The notes: generated by a model not told the origin, from the sequence alone. Positions 6,023-11,237 are shown, counted from the stretch's first letter. The stretch: DNA of 14,013 nucleotides from Baffinella frigidus (GCA_026770585.1 MU646488.1:185329-199341), one strand, 5' to 3'. Translations and numbers: made by a program.

Positions 6023-6357
6023 CAGGTGTAAAATCTTGCTTCACTATGTACCAAAATACGATATACAATAAATGGACGCATGAATTGGACGTGACGGTAG
6101 TAACTTTTTGTACCGCCTTCTTACAGCCCTGTACTGATTTCGGACGTGACGGTACTAACCGGACACCCTTAGAACGGGTCCGGTTTTGGAGCCATTGAAC
6201 CCTTCCCATTCACGTGACCCACGCATGTACGAGCCTCTGCACTGGAGAGCTAAACGCGATCCGAAAGCAAAAATGCTTTCTCTGCAGATCCCTTCTACGG
6301 AACGGCGTGTCGTTGGCGTATGTTGAAAGCATTTAAAACCTAAAGGACCTAAAGGAC
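6023..6357. other. Intergenic stretch with minor repeats
   Basis: No gene is supported. GGACGTGACGGTAGTAAC at 6087-6104 recurs as GGACGTGACGGTACTAAC at 6142-6159. The 6258-6358 part is a copy of the dispersed repeat at 4857. Confidence 0.6.
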
Positions 6358-6360
6358 GCG

Positions 6361-6545
6361 CTACCCCTCGAGGTACGGGCGGCGCATCTCAAACGCCAAC
6401 GCTAACCGTTCCACCCCCGACCATCGCACCCTGTGCAGCGCCGCAGGCATCACCGCCGCCCCCCCCCCCTCCACCCCGCTCCCCTTGCTCCCCTTGCGCG
6501 CGCGAGCGAGCGCGGTGGAAGCTGTGGCTCGCTGCAGCTGCTCGC
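6361..6545 (-). CDS. Terminal exon candidate of the - strand gene (ends FEMRRPYLEG-stop)
   Basis: The island begins just after AACCCCAAAACAG (an acceptor-like CAG, plus 6548-6546) and stays open for about 61 codons to a TAG at plus 6363-6361. Its end reads VERLALAFEMRRPYLEG. The middle is Gly/Arg/Ala rich owing to a poly-G tract. Its acceptor end (GGCGAGCAGCTGCAGCGAGC) is duplicated at 7047-7084, again directly after a CAG, and its 3' end is duplicated at 5977-6022. A second frame (EQLQRATASTALARARKG) is also open and ends at a TGA at plus 6391-6389, so the reading frame is not settled. Family not recognised. Confidence 0.35.
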
Positions 6546-6548
6546 CTG

Positions 6549-6572
6549 TTTTGGGGGTTGGGGTTTAACCGT
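6549..6572 (+). repeat. Short G-rich telomere-like remnant
   Basis: TTTTGGGGGTTGGGGTTTAA next to the acceptor of the terminal exon candidate. Confidence 0.6.
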
Positions 6573-6602
6573 GTATGTGTAAATATATATATTTATTTAG
6601 TT

Positions 6603-6705
6603 GTCCCTTAAGTGGCCAGTAGGCTCATACGCCCTACCGTAGGACCCTAGGACCTGCCTAGGACCTCTTGGCGGTCAAATTTGACCGCCTGGCCACTTCA
6701 GGTAT
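6603..6705. mobile_element. Family B inverted-repeat element, copy B2
   Basis: GTCCCTTAAGTGGCCAGTAG at the left and GCCTGGCCACTTCAGGTAT at the right, with the same CTCATACGCCCTACCGTAGG interior as B1. It has no clean 8-bp duplication. It lies between two AT-rich 21-bp direct repeats (6581-6601 and 6708-6728, one mismatch), as if inserted into or next to a tandem repeat. Confidence 0.75.
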
Positions 6706-6816
6706 ATAAATATAAATATTTATTTAGTAATAGGATTTGGGGTCCTCACACCATCTTCCCAGGTCCTCCCACCAGGGTTACCCCAAAACCCGGGTCAGGG
6801 TTTGGGGGTTAGGGTC

Positions 6817-6937
6817 TACAGGGGTAGCTCGCTCATAAGAAAGCGCCTCCTCCTAGAACCCTACGGTAGGCCTATGCTTAGGGCCCTATGGTGGTCGTAG
6901 GGGGGGGGCGGTTTCTCATGAGCAAGGTAACCCTGTA
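6817..6937. mobile_element. Family A hairpin element, copy A5 (core inverted)
   Basis: 121 bp; ends TACAGGGGTAGCTCGCTCAT and ATGAGCAAGGTAACCCTGTA. Removing it with one TA restores GGGTCTAGGGTGCAGGG, an uninterrupted telomere-like reading, which supports TA duplication. The core aligns to A1 in reverse. Confidence 0.88.
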
Positions 6938-7046
6938 GGGTGCAGGGTGCAGGAAGGGTTGGGGGTCTTGCGAGAGAGAGCGCGGTTAGGGTGTAGGGTG
7001 TAGGGTGTAGGGTGTAGGGTGTAGGGTGTAGGGTTTGGGGTGTGGG

Positions 7047-7084
7047 GAGCGCGGTGGGGGCTGTGGCACGCTGCACCTGCTCGC
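7047..7084 (-). pseudogene. Duplicated exon 5' end (EQVQRATAPTAL)
   Basis: After CTCTAAACCAG the - strand reads GCGAGCAGGTGCAGCGTGCC then ACAGCCCCCACCGCGCTC, matching the start of the 6361-6545 island with a few changes. It then passes straight into CCCCACACCCC repeat without a donor, so it is a truncated copy. Confidence 0.45.
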
Positions 7085-7250
7085 CTGGTTTAGAGTTTGG
7101 GGTGTGGGGTGTGGGGTGTGGGGTTTGGGGTGTAGGGTGTAGGGTATAGGGTGTAGGGTGTAGGGTGTGGGGTGTAGGGTGTAGGGTGTAGGGTCTACGG
7201 TTTAGGGTTTAGGCATCAGGGTGTAGGGTGTAGGGTTTAGGGTCCAGGCT

Positions 7251-7424
7251 TCACCGGGCAATGACGATGAGTTCCCTCCCGTATCGCGTGGGGTTTCGGG
7301 TCTAGGGTCTAGCACTAGGCTTTGGGGTTTAGGGTTTGGGATTTATCCTGCTAACACCCGGAACCCGAAACCCGAAACCTGAAGTTCACCGGGCATGACC
7401 ATAGATAGTCCGTCCCGTGCCACT
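7251..7424 (-). pseudogene. Two decayed copies of the RHGTDLIVMPG exon end
   Basis: Near 7252-7290 and 7387-7420 the + strand carries CACCGGGCAATGACGATGAG and CACCGGGCATGACCATAGAT, the reverse complement of the end of the exon at 8288-8453. Both keep the donor-like junction CCCG/GTGAA on the - strand, followed by C-rich repeat in that sense. Frames are damaged. Confidence 0.45.
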
Positions 7425-7425
7425 T

Positions 7426-7569
7426 TCATCTCGGAAGATAACTGAATCAGTTCCTTTTCAATAGGAGGTTGGATAGGAGAAATTAGTTAGGGCATAGTAC
7501 ATTCAATTCGGCCTCCTAATGAAATGAAAAATCTAATTAGGGAACTGATTCAGTTATCTTTCGAGATGA
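7426..7569. mobile_element. Family C inverted-repeat element, copy C1
   Basis: TCATCTCGGAAGATAACTGA at the left and TCAGTTATCTTTCGAGATGA at the right; 144 bp, AT-rich, no ORF. Flanked by a perfect 4-bp duplication ACTT (7422-7425 and 7570-7573). The ends contain the near-palindrome AACTGAATCAGTT. Confidence 0.85.
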
Positions 7570-7570
7570 A

Positions 7571-7850
7571 CTTGGGGTTTAGGGTTTAGAGTCTACGGTT
7601 CAGGGTTCAGGGTGCAGGGTCTAGTTTTCAGGGTTCAGGGTTCAGGGTTTAGGGTCTAGGGTTTAGGGTGTAGGGTTTAGGCTTCTCCGGGCCATGACGA
7701 TGATTTCCGTCCCGCGTTTAAAGTTTGGGGTTTAGGGTCAAGGGTTTGAGGTGTAGGGTTTAGGGTTTAGGGCGTAGGTTGAAGGGTGCAGGGTTTGGGG
7801 TGTAGGTCTCAGGTTTCAGGGGTGAGGGTTTGAGCAGGGTGTACCGGGCA
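7571..7850 (+). repeat. Telomere-like block, G-rich on + strand
   Basis: TTTAGGG, TTCAGGG, TCTAGGG and TGTAGGG units. It is broken at 7683-7715 by another decayed copy of the RHGT(D/E)(L/I)IVM exon end (CTCCGGGCCATGACGATGAT on the + strand). Confidence 0.9.
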
Positions 7851-7886
7851 TGGCGATGAGGGCGGAGGCGGTTCTTCGCCACGGGA
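7841..7886 (+). pseudogene. Chimeric exon fragment: reversed end fused to forward start
   Basis: ACCGGGCATGGCGATGAG is the reverse complement of the LIxMPG exon end. It is joined directly to GGCGGAGGCGGTTCTTCGCC then ACGGGA, which is the same exon in the forward direction (RAEAVLRHG). The join makes a short + strand frame MAMRAEAVLRHGT, probably an artefact of rearrangement. Confidence 0.55.
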
Positions 7887-8032
7887 CACCCTACCCTATA
7901 CACCCTACCCTACACCCCTACAACCTACACCCTACACCCTAAACCCTGCACCCTGCACCCTGCACCCTACACCCTCCACCATCAACCATGCACCCTGGTT
8001 GATGGTCCCGTGGCGAAGAACCGCTTCCGCCC
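7860..8032. repeat. Foldback: 27-bp inverted arms around a reversed telomere-like block
   Basis: GGGCGGAGGCGGTTCTTCGC then CACGGGA (7860-7886) is complementary to 8006-8032 with one mismatch. Between them is a C-rich repeat block (7887-7980) in the opposite polarity to its neighbours, then a perfect 10-bp hairpin (CCATCAACCA 7979-7988, TGGTTGATGG 7996-8005). The structure looks like a template-switch or inverted-duplication product. Confidence 0.85.
7887..7980 (-). repeat. Telomere-like block in reversed polarity (C-rich on +)
   Basis: ACCCTACACCCTAAACCCTG and related units, about 13 copies, inside the foldback. Confidence 0.9.
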
Positions 8033-8060
8033 GCACCCACCGCCCCTTGACCACCCAACA
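8006..8060 (-). pseudogene. Partial copy of the RWVRAEAVLRHGT exon
   Basis: On the - strand it reads VVKGRWVRAEAVLRHGT, in the same frame as the 8288-8453 exon, then diverges at the hairpin. The DLIVMPG end is missing. Confidence 0.5.
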
Positions 8061-8126
8061 ACGCACAGCCGCCGAGGTCCCCCCAAACCCTCAAGACCCT
8101 ACCCCACAGTGGGCTACGAAGCTTTC

Positions 8127-8281
8127 GTTGGGGCTGTGTGGGTGTAGGGTGTAGGGTGTAGGGTGTAGGGTGTAGGGTGTAGGGTGTAGGGTGTGGGGTG
8201 TAGGGTGCAGGGTGTAGGGTGTAGGGTGTAGGGTTTAGGGTGTAGGGTGTAGGGTGTGGGATGTAGAGTGTAGGGTGTAGG
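8127..8281 (+). repeat. Homogeneous TGTAGGG array
   Basis: About 20 units, mostly exact GGGTGTA, much more uniform than the other blocks. In the - strand sense it starts one base after the donor-like GT of the exon at 8288-8453. The repetitive TLHPTPY reading on the - strand is an artefact of the 7-base period. Confidence 0.92.
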
Positions 8282-8287
8282 CAGCAC

Positions 8288-8453
8288 CCGGCATGACGAT
8301 GAGGTCCGTCCCGTGGCGCAGCACCGCCTCCGCCCGCACCCACCGCCCCCCGCCCCCGCCCCCTTTGAGGCACTTGGAGCCATTCAATCCAACTGCCCCT
8401 CCAATGGCTCCAACTGCCCCAAAGCCCTCCCCGGGTGCCGCCGGATCGAACAC
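8288..8453 (-). CDS. Best-preserved exon candidate (VFDPAAPGEGF ... RHGTDLIVMPG)
   Basis: A 166-base island on the - strand between CCCTATCCAG (acceptor-like, plus 8456-8454) and CCGG/GTGCTG (donor-like). It reads VFDPAAPGEGFGAVGAIGGA, then a Gly-rich stretch, then RWVRAEAVLRHGTDLIVMPG. C-rich repeats lie immediately outside both ends. Diverged copies of its start (9157-9178), its middle (8893-8940) and its end (near 7252, 7387, 7683, 7841, 8006) support it as a real coding unit that has been copied and broken. The Gly-rich part lies over a C-tract on the + strand and may be of low complexity. Not recognised as a known family. A + strand frame over the same bases is also open. Confidence 0.45.
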
Positions 8454-8456
8454 CTG

Positions 8457-8490
8457 GATAGGGTTTGGGGTTTGGGGTTTGGGGTTTAGG
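8457..8490 (+). repeat. Short GGGTTTG telomere-like run
   Basis: ATAGGGTTTGGGGTTTGGGG and following bases; in - sense it forms the upstream side of the acceptor of the 8288-8453 exon. Confidence 0.8.
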
Positions 8491-8508
8491 CCACAGGACA
8501 GACTACAG
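8487..8508. repeat. 22-bp exact repeat (pair 9524-9545)
   Basis: TAGGCCACAGGACAGACTAC then AG is identical at 9524-9545. In both places it borders a telomere-like run. On the - strand the junction reads CTGTAGTCTGTCCT then GTGGCCTAA, so it may be a duplicated exon end with a donor GT. Confidence 0.8.
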
Positions 8509-8580
8509 CCACTCGATGCTGGAAGAGGGAGTATTTTAAATGTGGGGTTGTTAAATTTAGCACCAGTCACGGGCAGGCGT

Positions 8581-8618
8581 GGTCACGTATCGGGCGGAAT
8601 TCCGCCCGATACGTGACC
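8581..8618. other. 38-bp perfect palindrome
   Basis: GGTCACGTATCGGGCGGAAT then TCCGCCCGATACGTGACC. It has 19-bp arms with no loop, centred on GAATTC. The match resumes just outside after a 2-base offset (GCGT on the left, AAACGC on the right). Candidate protein-binding or recombination site, or the fused ends of a deleted element. Confidence 0.92.
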
Positions 8619-8746
8619 AAACGCCCCCCGTTTGTGTGAAAATTGCTACACACCTCTTTTTTTTCTTCACTTTTAAACGAATTCCTCTTTTAAAATAGTC
8701 ACACTTCTAGCCTCGAGTGGAGAGTCTCCGCCCGGGCCCGAGCAGG
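8619..8746. other. Unassigned stretch
   Basis: AT-rich (TTTTAAACGAATTCCTCTTT) then GC-rich (CCGCCCGGGCCCGAGC). No gene, repeat or RNA recognised. Confidence 0.5.
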
Positions 8747-8747
8747 T

Positions 8748-8891
8748 TCATCTCTAAAGATAACTGACTCAGTTCCCTAATTATCGTTTTCATTAAATTA
8801 GGAGGCCTAATTAAATTTACTATGCCCTAACCAATTTCTCCTATTCAACCTCCTATTGAAAAGAAACTGATTCAGTTATCTTCCGAGATGA
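8748..8891. mobile_element. Family C inverted-repeat element, copy C2 (inverted relative to C1)
   Basis: 144 bp, the same length as C1. Its reverse complement aligns along its whole length to C1 (AATAGGAGGTTG, TTAGGGCATAGTA, GGCCTCCTAAT). Flanks AGGT (8744-8747) and AGTT (8892-8895) may be a 4-bp duplication with one change. The right flank is a copy of the middle of the 8288-8453 exon. Confidence 0.82.
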
Positions 8892-8892
8892 A

Positions 8893-9178
8893 GTTGGAGC
8901 CATTGGATCATATGGCTCCAACTGCCCCGAAGCCTCCCCTGAGGATTGGTAGGGGAACTCCGACTGTTCCGCAGCGCAGGGGCCCTCGCAACGATAACCT
9001 GTGAATCAAATCGATTACGCCTTTCTATTATTCCTGCACCACTAAAAGTATTTTTGTTCGGAATCCGCGCAAAGTTGACAGATTTGTGGGTGAGTTGACT
9101 TTGAAAACAGGTCAATTTGATACACAGGCCATCGTCGCGTGATCAGCCCTCCCCAGGCGCCTCCGAGTCGAGCTCCTG
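8893..9178 (-). pseudogene. Second copy of the VFDPAAPGEGF exon, split by an insertion
   Basis: On the - strand, after CCCAGGAG at 9181-9174, it reads a diverged start (LDSEAPGEG, about 9176-9147). It is then interrupted, resumes as RGGFGAVGAI (about 8942-8908), and meets a stop. Against the unbroken copy, 8940-9144 is extra. AGCCTCCCC (8931-8939) and AGCCCTCCCC (9145-9154) flank the extra segment as a likely target duplication. Confidence 0.55.
8940..9144. mobile_element. Insertion with about 28-bp inverted repeats and ~10-bp target duplication
   Basis: 205 bp inside the exon copy above. Within it, 8987-9014 (CGCAACGATAACCTGTGAAT then CAAATCGA) is the inverted counterpart of 9112-9139 with about five mismatches. 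The left inverted repeat lies 47 bases inside the insertion boundary, so either the ends have eroded or two events are nested. The 79-codon - strand ORF across it has no recognisable domain. Confidence 0.55.
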
Positions 9179-9180
9179 GG

Positions 9181-9295
9181 TCAGGGTTTCAGGTGTAGGG
9201 TTTAGGGTTTCGGGTTTCGGGTTTAGGGTTTCGGGTTTCGGGTGCAGGTTTTAGGGTTTAGGGTTTAGGGTTTAGGGTTTAGGGTTTAGGGTTTA
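9181..9295 (+). repeat. Telomere-like block with a run of exact TTTAGGG
   Basis: Degenerate TTTCGGG units, then about seven consecutive exact TTTAGGG units at 9251-9293. These are among the purest in the window. Confidence 0.92.
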
Positions 9296-9317
9296 CCCTG
9301 TCCCCTAAATGCTGCAC

Positions 9318-9352
9318 CCCGAGGTAGCGAAGAAGGCGCGGAAGAGCGGGGG
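9318..9352 (-). CDS. Small exon candidate (PLFRAFFATSG)
   Basis: A 35-base island on the - strand. CCCTAACTCCTAG precedes it and GTGCAGCATTT follows. In one frame it reads PLFRAFFATSG. Telomere-like repeats lie on both sides. Short length makes this weak on its own; it is included because it follows the same repeat/AG/island/GT/repeat pattern. Confidence 0.28.
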
Positions 9353-9355
9353 CTA

Positions 9356-9386
9356 GGAGTTAGGGTTTAGGGTTGGGGGTAGGAGG
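9356..9386 (+). repeat. Short telomere-like run
   Basis: GGAGTTAGGGTTTAGGGTTG and neighbours. Confidence 0.75.
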
Positions 9387-9604
9387 TGGAATCAGAATCC
9401 ATCCGGAAAATGCTCACATGAGCGGCCGACACGGGGTACAGTAGTGGCACAACGCGTAGCATGTGCAGCGCTGACGCTGGTGGTTTGGCAATAAATTATC
9501 AATCTCTCTTTGGGGTTGGGGGTTAGGCCACAGGACAGACTACAGAGTCCCCTAGACCCCCATAATCTGGGGGTCGTTTGGTCAAGTGTCCAATTAGCAC
9601 CCAC
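9387..9604. other. Unassigned stretch with a weak - strand ORF
   Basis: A 74-codon - strand frame (9392-9616) has no recognisable motif and includes a short telomere-like run and the 22-bp repeat at 9524-9545. I see no firm gene here. Confidence 0.4.
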
Positions 9605-9643
9605 CGAGGTCTTCACGGATGCAGTCTATCTCCACGATTCGTA
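9605..9643 (-). CDS. Exon candidate (RIVEIDCIREDL)
   Basis: On the - strand, GATAAGATTCTAG is followed by TACGAATCGTGGAGATAGAC then TGCATCCGTGAAGACCTCG, then GTGGGTGC. The 39-base island (phase 2, phase 1) reads RIVEIDCIREDL, which looks like an ordinary globular segment. The acceptor-side intron here is AT-rich unique sequence rather than telomere-like. Family not recognised. Confidence 0.3.
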
Positions 9644-9793
9644 CTAGAATCTTATCCATTTGCATTTGATTCCAACCGCATTTTCCCTGAGAATCTGGTG
9701 GAAAATATCTTTGGTCGCTGCTAATTTGGTACCGGAAAGGAGCTAACATGGGAAAAATTGAGTCTACGCAGGATTGCCGCGTAGTCCGCCGTG
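9644..9793. other. Unique AT-rich stretch, possibly intron
   Basis: No repeat family recognised. Its right end on the - strand can be read as TADYAAILR followed by GTAGAC, but no acceptor AG precedes it, so no exon is called. Confidence 0.4.
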
Positions 9794-9822
9794 TGGGTTT
9801 GGGGTTTGGGGTTTGGGGTTCA
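9794..9822 (+). repeat. Short GGGTTTG run
   Basis: GTGTGGGTTTGGGGTTTGGG and following bases. Confidence 0.8.
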
Positions 9823-10135
9823 CCACGCGACGCGCCAAGGGGACTCTATCGCTGCTTCCTTTCTAAAATTACTACACAAAAGATTCATGCTAATAATTAT
9901 AAAGGGGTCGCATTGTAAAGTTTTAAGGGGAAGAAGAAGCGGTCGCGTCCGGATTGACATGGAATACATTTGTTTTAATATTTGGTCACGCGGTGCAACA
10001 ACCCATTTGTAAAAGAACTCGCCATAGATCCGTATTCCTGGTTCTAATTCAGGCTGTGGGGGGCGCAGACAGATCTGTCCGAGTCCAGGATGATTTTAAG
10101 GAAATTCTAGACCCTGTTAGAGATCTCGAGGCGTG
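9823..10135. other. Unassigned unique sequence
   Basis: Mixed AT-rich and GC-rich DNA. Two overlapping 73-codon + strand frames exist but show no motif and end in telomere-like repeat. Nothing further recognised. Confidence 0.45.
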
Positions 10136-10540
10136 GGGCGTGGTTGGGGTCTGGGGTTTAGGGTTTAGGGTCTAGGGTCTAGGGTTTAGGGTTAAGGGTT
10201 TAGGGTTTAGGGTTGAGTGTTTAGGGTTTATGGTTTGGGACATCGGGAGGATTAGGATTCGGGGGGGTTAGGGTTTGGGGGTTAGGGTCTAGGGTCACGC
10301 GGAGTTCTTGGATGAACCCCGCCAGGTTTAGGGTTAAGGTTTTGGGTTTCAGGGTTTAGGGTTTAGGGTTTATGGTTAAGGGTCTAGGGTTTAGGGTTTA
10401 GGGTGTAGGGTTTAGGGTTTAGGGTTCAGGGTTTAGGGTTTGGGGTTTATGGTTCAGGGTTTAGGGGCAGGGTTCAGGGTTTAGGGTTTAGGGTTCAGGG
10501 TTCAGGGTTTAGGGTTTAGGGTTCAGGGTTGAGGGTTTCG
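10136..10540 (+). repeat. Telomere-like block, G-rich on + strand
   Basis: TTTAGGG, TTCAGGG, TCTAGGG and TTAAGGG units. A non-repeat island at 10299-10325 reads LAGFIQELR on the - strand and is followed by GTGACCCTAG, but no AG precedes it. Confidence 0.92.
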
Positions 10541-10545
10541 AAGAC

Positions 10546-10578
10546 CTCGAGGCCCAGCGCGTCAGGGCACGCCTCCAC
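10546..10578 (-). CDS. 33-nt microexon candidate, copy 1 (VEACPDALGLE)
   Basis: On the - strand, GGTCACACAG is followed by GTGGAGGCGTGCCCTGACGC then GCTGGGCCTCGAG, then GTCTTCGAAACCCTCAACC. The island is exactly 11 codons. A second copy of the same length with the same AG and GT boundaries is at 10723-10755, and two shortened copies follow. After the shared intron start GTCTTCGAA, copy 1 continues as telomere-like repeat. Confidence 0.42.
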
Positions 10579-10722
10579 CTGTGTGACCACGCCAGGTCAG
10601 AAGTTAATATTTCATATTTGTACTGCACGATCTTCAAGTAAAGTTGATTCTACCCGGGAAACACGCCAAAAGTGTTGGGAATTGGAGCTCTTTGCCGCCG
10701 CAATAACGTAAATTTCGAAGAC

Positions 10723-10755
10723 TTCGAGGCCCAGCGCGTCAAGGCACGCTTCCAC
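10723..10755 (-). CDS. 33-nt microexon candidate, copy 2 (VEACLDALGLE)
   Basis: Same length and boundaries as copy 1 (CACCAG before, GTCTTCGAAATT after). There is one residue change (Pro to Leu) plus two silent changes. After the shared GTCTTCGAA the sequence is AT-rich unique DNA, so the exon and ten intron bases moved together while the introns differ. Confidence 0.42.
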
Positions 10756-10863
10756 CTGGTGAATCCGGGGACAGGTTCAACTTAACATGTTTAAAAATCG
10801 GTTACTCGAAATCCTTTTTATTAAATTTACATCCACAGACCACCCCTACTAAGCTAACTATTC

Positions 10864-11077
10864 AAAAATTTACTAGGCAGAACGATCTTTATGAGAAATT
10901 TACTCCATAGAACGATCTTTATAAGAAATTTACTACATAGAACGATATTTATAAGAAATTTACTACACATAACGATCTTTATAAGCAATATTAAAGCAAA
11001 CGTGTAGTAATTTTGATTGAATCCGAGTTTATAACTTAACATGATGTTACTTATAAAGATCGTTCTGTGTAGTAAAC
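10864..11077. mobile_element. AT-rich inverted-repeat element with 30-bp tandem repeats
   Basis: The left end has TTTACTAGGCAGAACGATCT then TTAT; the right end has its complement at 11051-11077 (ATAAAGATCGTTCTGTGTAG then TAAAC). Next to the left end, three full 30-bp units (10881-10970) and a partial fourth repeat AACGATCTTTATAAGAAATT then TACTACATAG. The left terminal repeat has been tandemly amplified; the right is single. Its right boundary is within 10 bases of the donor of VEAC copy 3. The 62-codon - strand ORF is only the repeat read with a 10-residue period. Confidence 0.78.
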
Positions 11078-11086
11078 TTCGAACAC

Positions 11087-11111
11087 CTCGCGGCCCAGGG
11101 CGCGCCTCCGC
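11087..11111 (-). pseudogene. VEAC microexon copy 3, 8-nt deletion
   Basis: CAAGACCAG, then GCGGAGGCGCGCCCTGGGCC then GCGAG, then GTGTTCGAAG. The splice-like ends are kept, but 25 rather than 33 bases remain, so the frame is broken. Confidence 0.5.
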
Positions 11112-11135
11112 CTGGTCTTGGGTGTGGGGTTTAGA

Positions 11136-11192
11136 GTAGAAGGTTTAGGGTTAAGGGTTTAGAGAGAGAGACGTTGATTACTACCACCACGG
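11136..11192 (+). repeat. Direct repeat, copy 1 (pair 11396-11452)
   Basis: GGTTAAGGGTTTAGAGAGAG then AGACGTTGATTACTACCACCACGG is almost identical in both copies. The two copies enclose VEAC copy 4 and the 11296-11373 exon candidate. Confidence 0.8.
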
Positions 11193-11193
11193 T

Positions 11194-11237
11194 GACCAGG
11201 CAGGCGGAGGCCCAGGACGCGTCTCCACCTGCCTGGT
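11194..11237 (-). pseudogene. VEAC microexon copy 4 inside an 11-bp inverted repeat
   Basis: On the - strand ACCAGGCAG then GTGGAGACGCGTCCTGGGCC. It is shortened and without a clear donor. It is flanked by GACCAGGCAGG (11194-11204) and CCTGCCTGGTC (11228-11237 region), a perfect inverted pair. Confidence 0.45.

Larger units (their letters stand above)
6783..7250 (+). repeat. Telomere-like block, G-rich on + strand (TGTAGGG-rich)
   Basis: GGGTGTAGGGTGTAGGG runs at 6988-7030 and 7131-7190, with GTGTGGG and TTTAGGG variants. It is interrupted by element A5 and by the duplicated exon end at 7047-7084. Confidence 0.9.

Noticed and set aside
8102-8130. + strand TVGYEAFVGAV resembling HSVGYERFV on the - strand near 11390
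   Set aside because: Shared stretch is about 11 bases and in opposite orientation; could easily be chance.
7939-8383. Two - strand ORFs of 89 and 144 codons with TLHPTPY repeats
   Set aside because: Most of each frame is the 7-base telomere-like array read in codons; only the exon-derived part (RWVRAEAVLRHGT) is of interest and is annotated separately.
9768-9795. Possible - strand exon reading TADYAAILR before GTAGAC
   Set aside because: The donor-like GT is present but there is no AG between the island and the upstream repeat.
10299-10325. Possible - strand exon reading LAGFIQELR before GTGACC
   Set aside because: No acceptor AG on the upstream side and only nine codons; mentioned under the repeat block only.
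10854-11042. 62-codon - strand ORF with a 10-residue hydrophobic period
   Set aside because: Exact product of the 30-bp tandem repeat; no other support.
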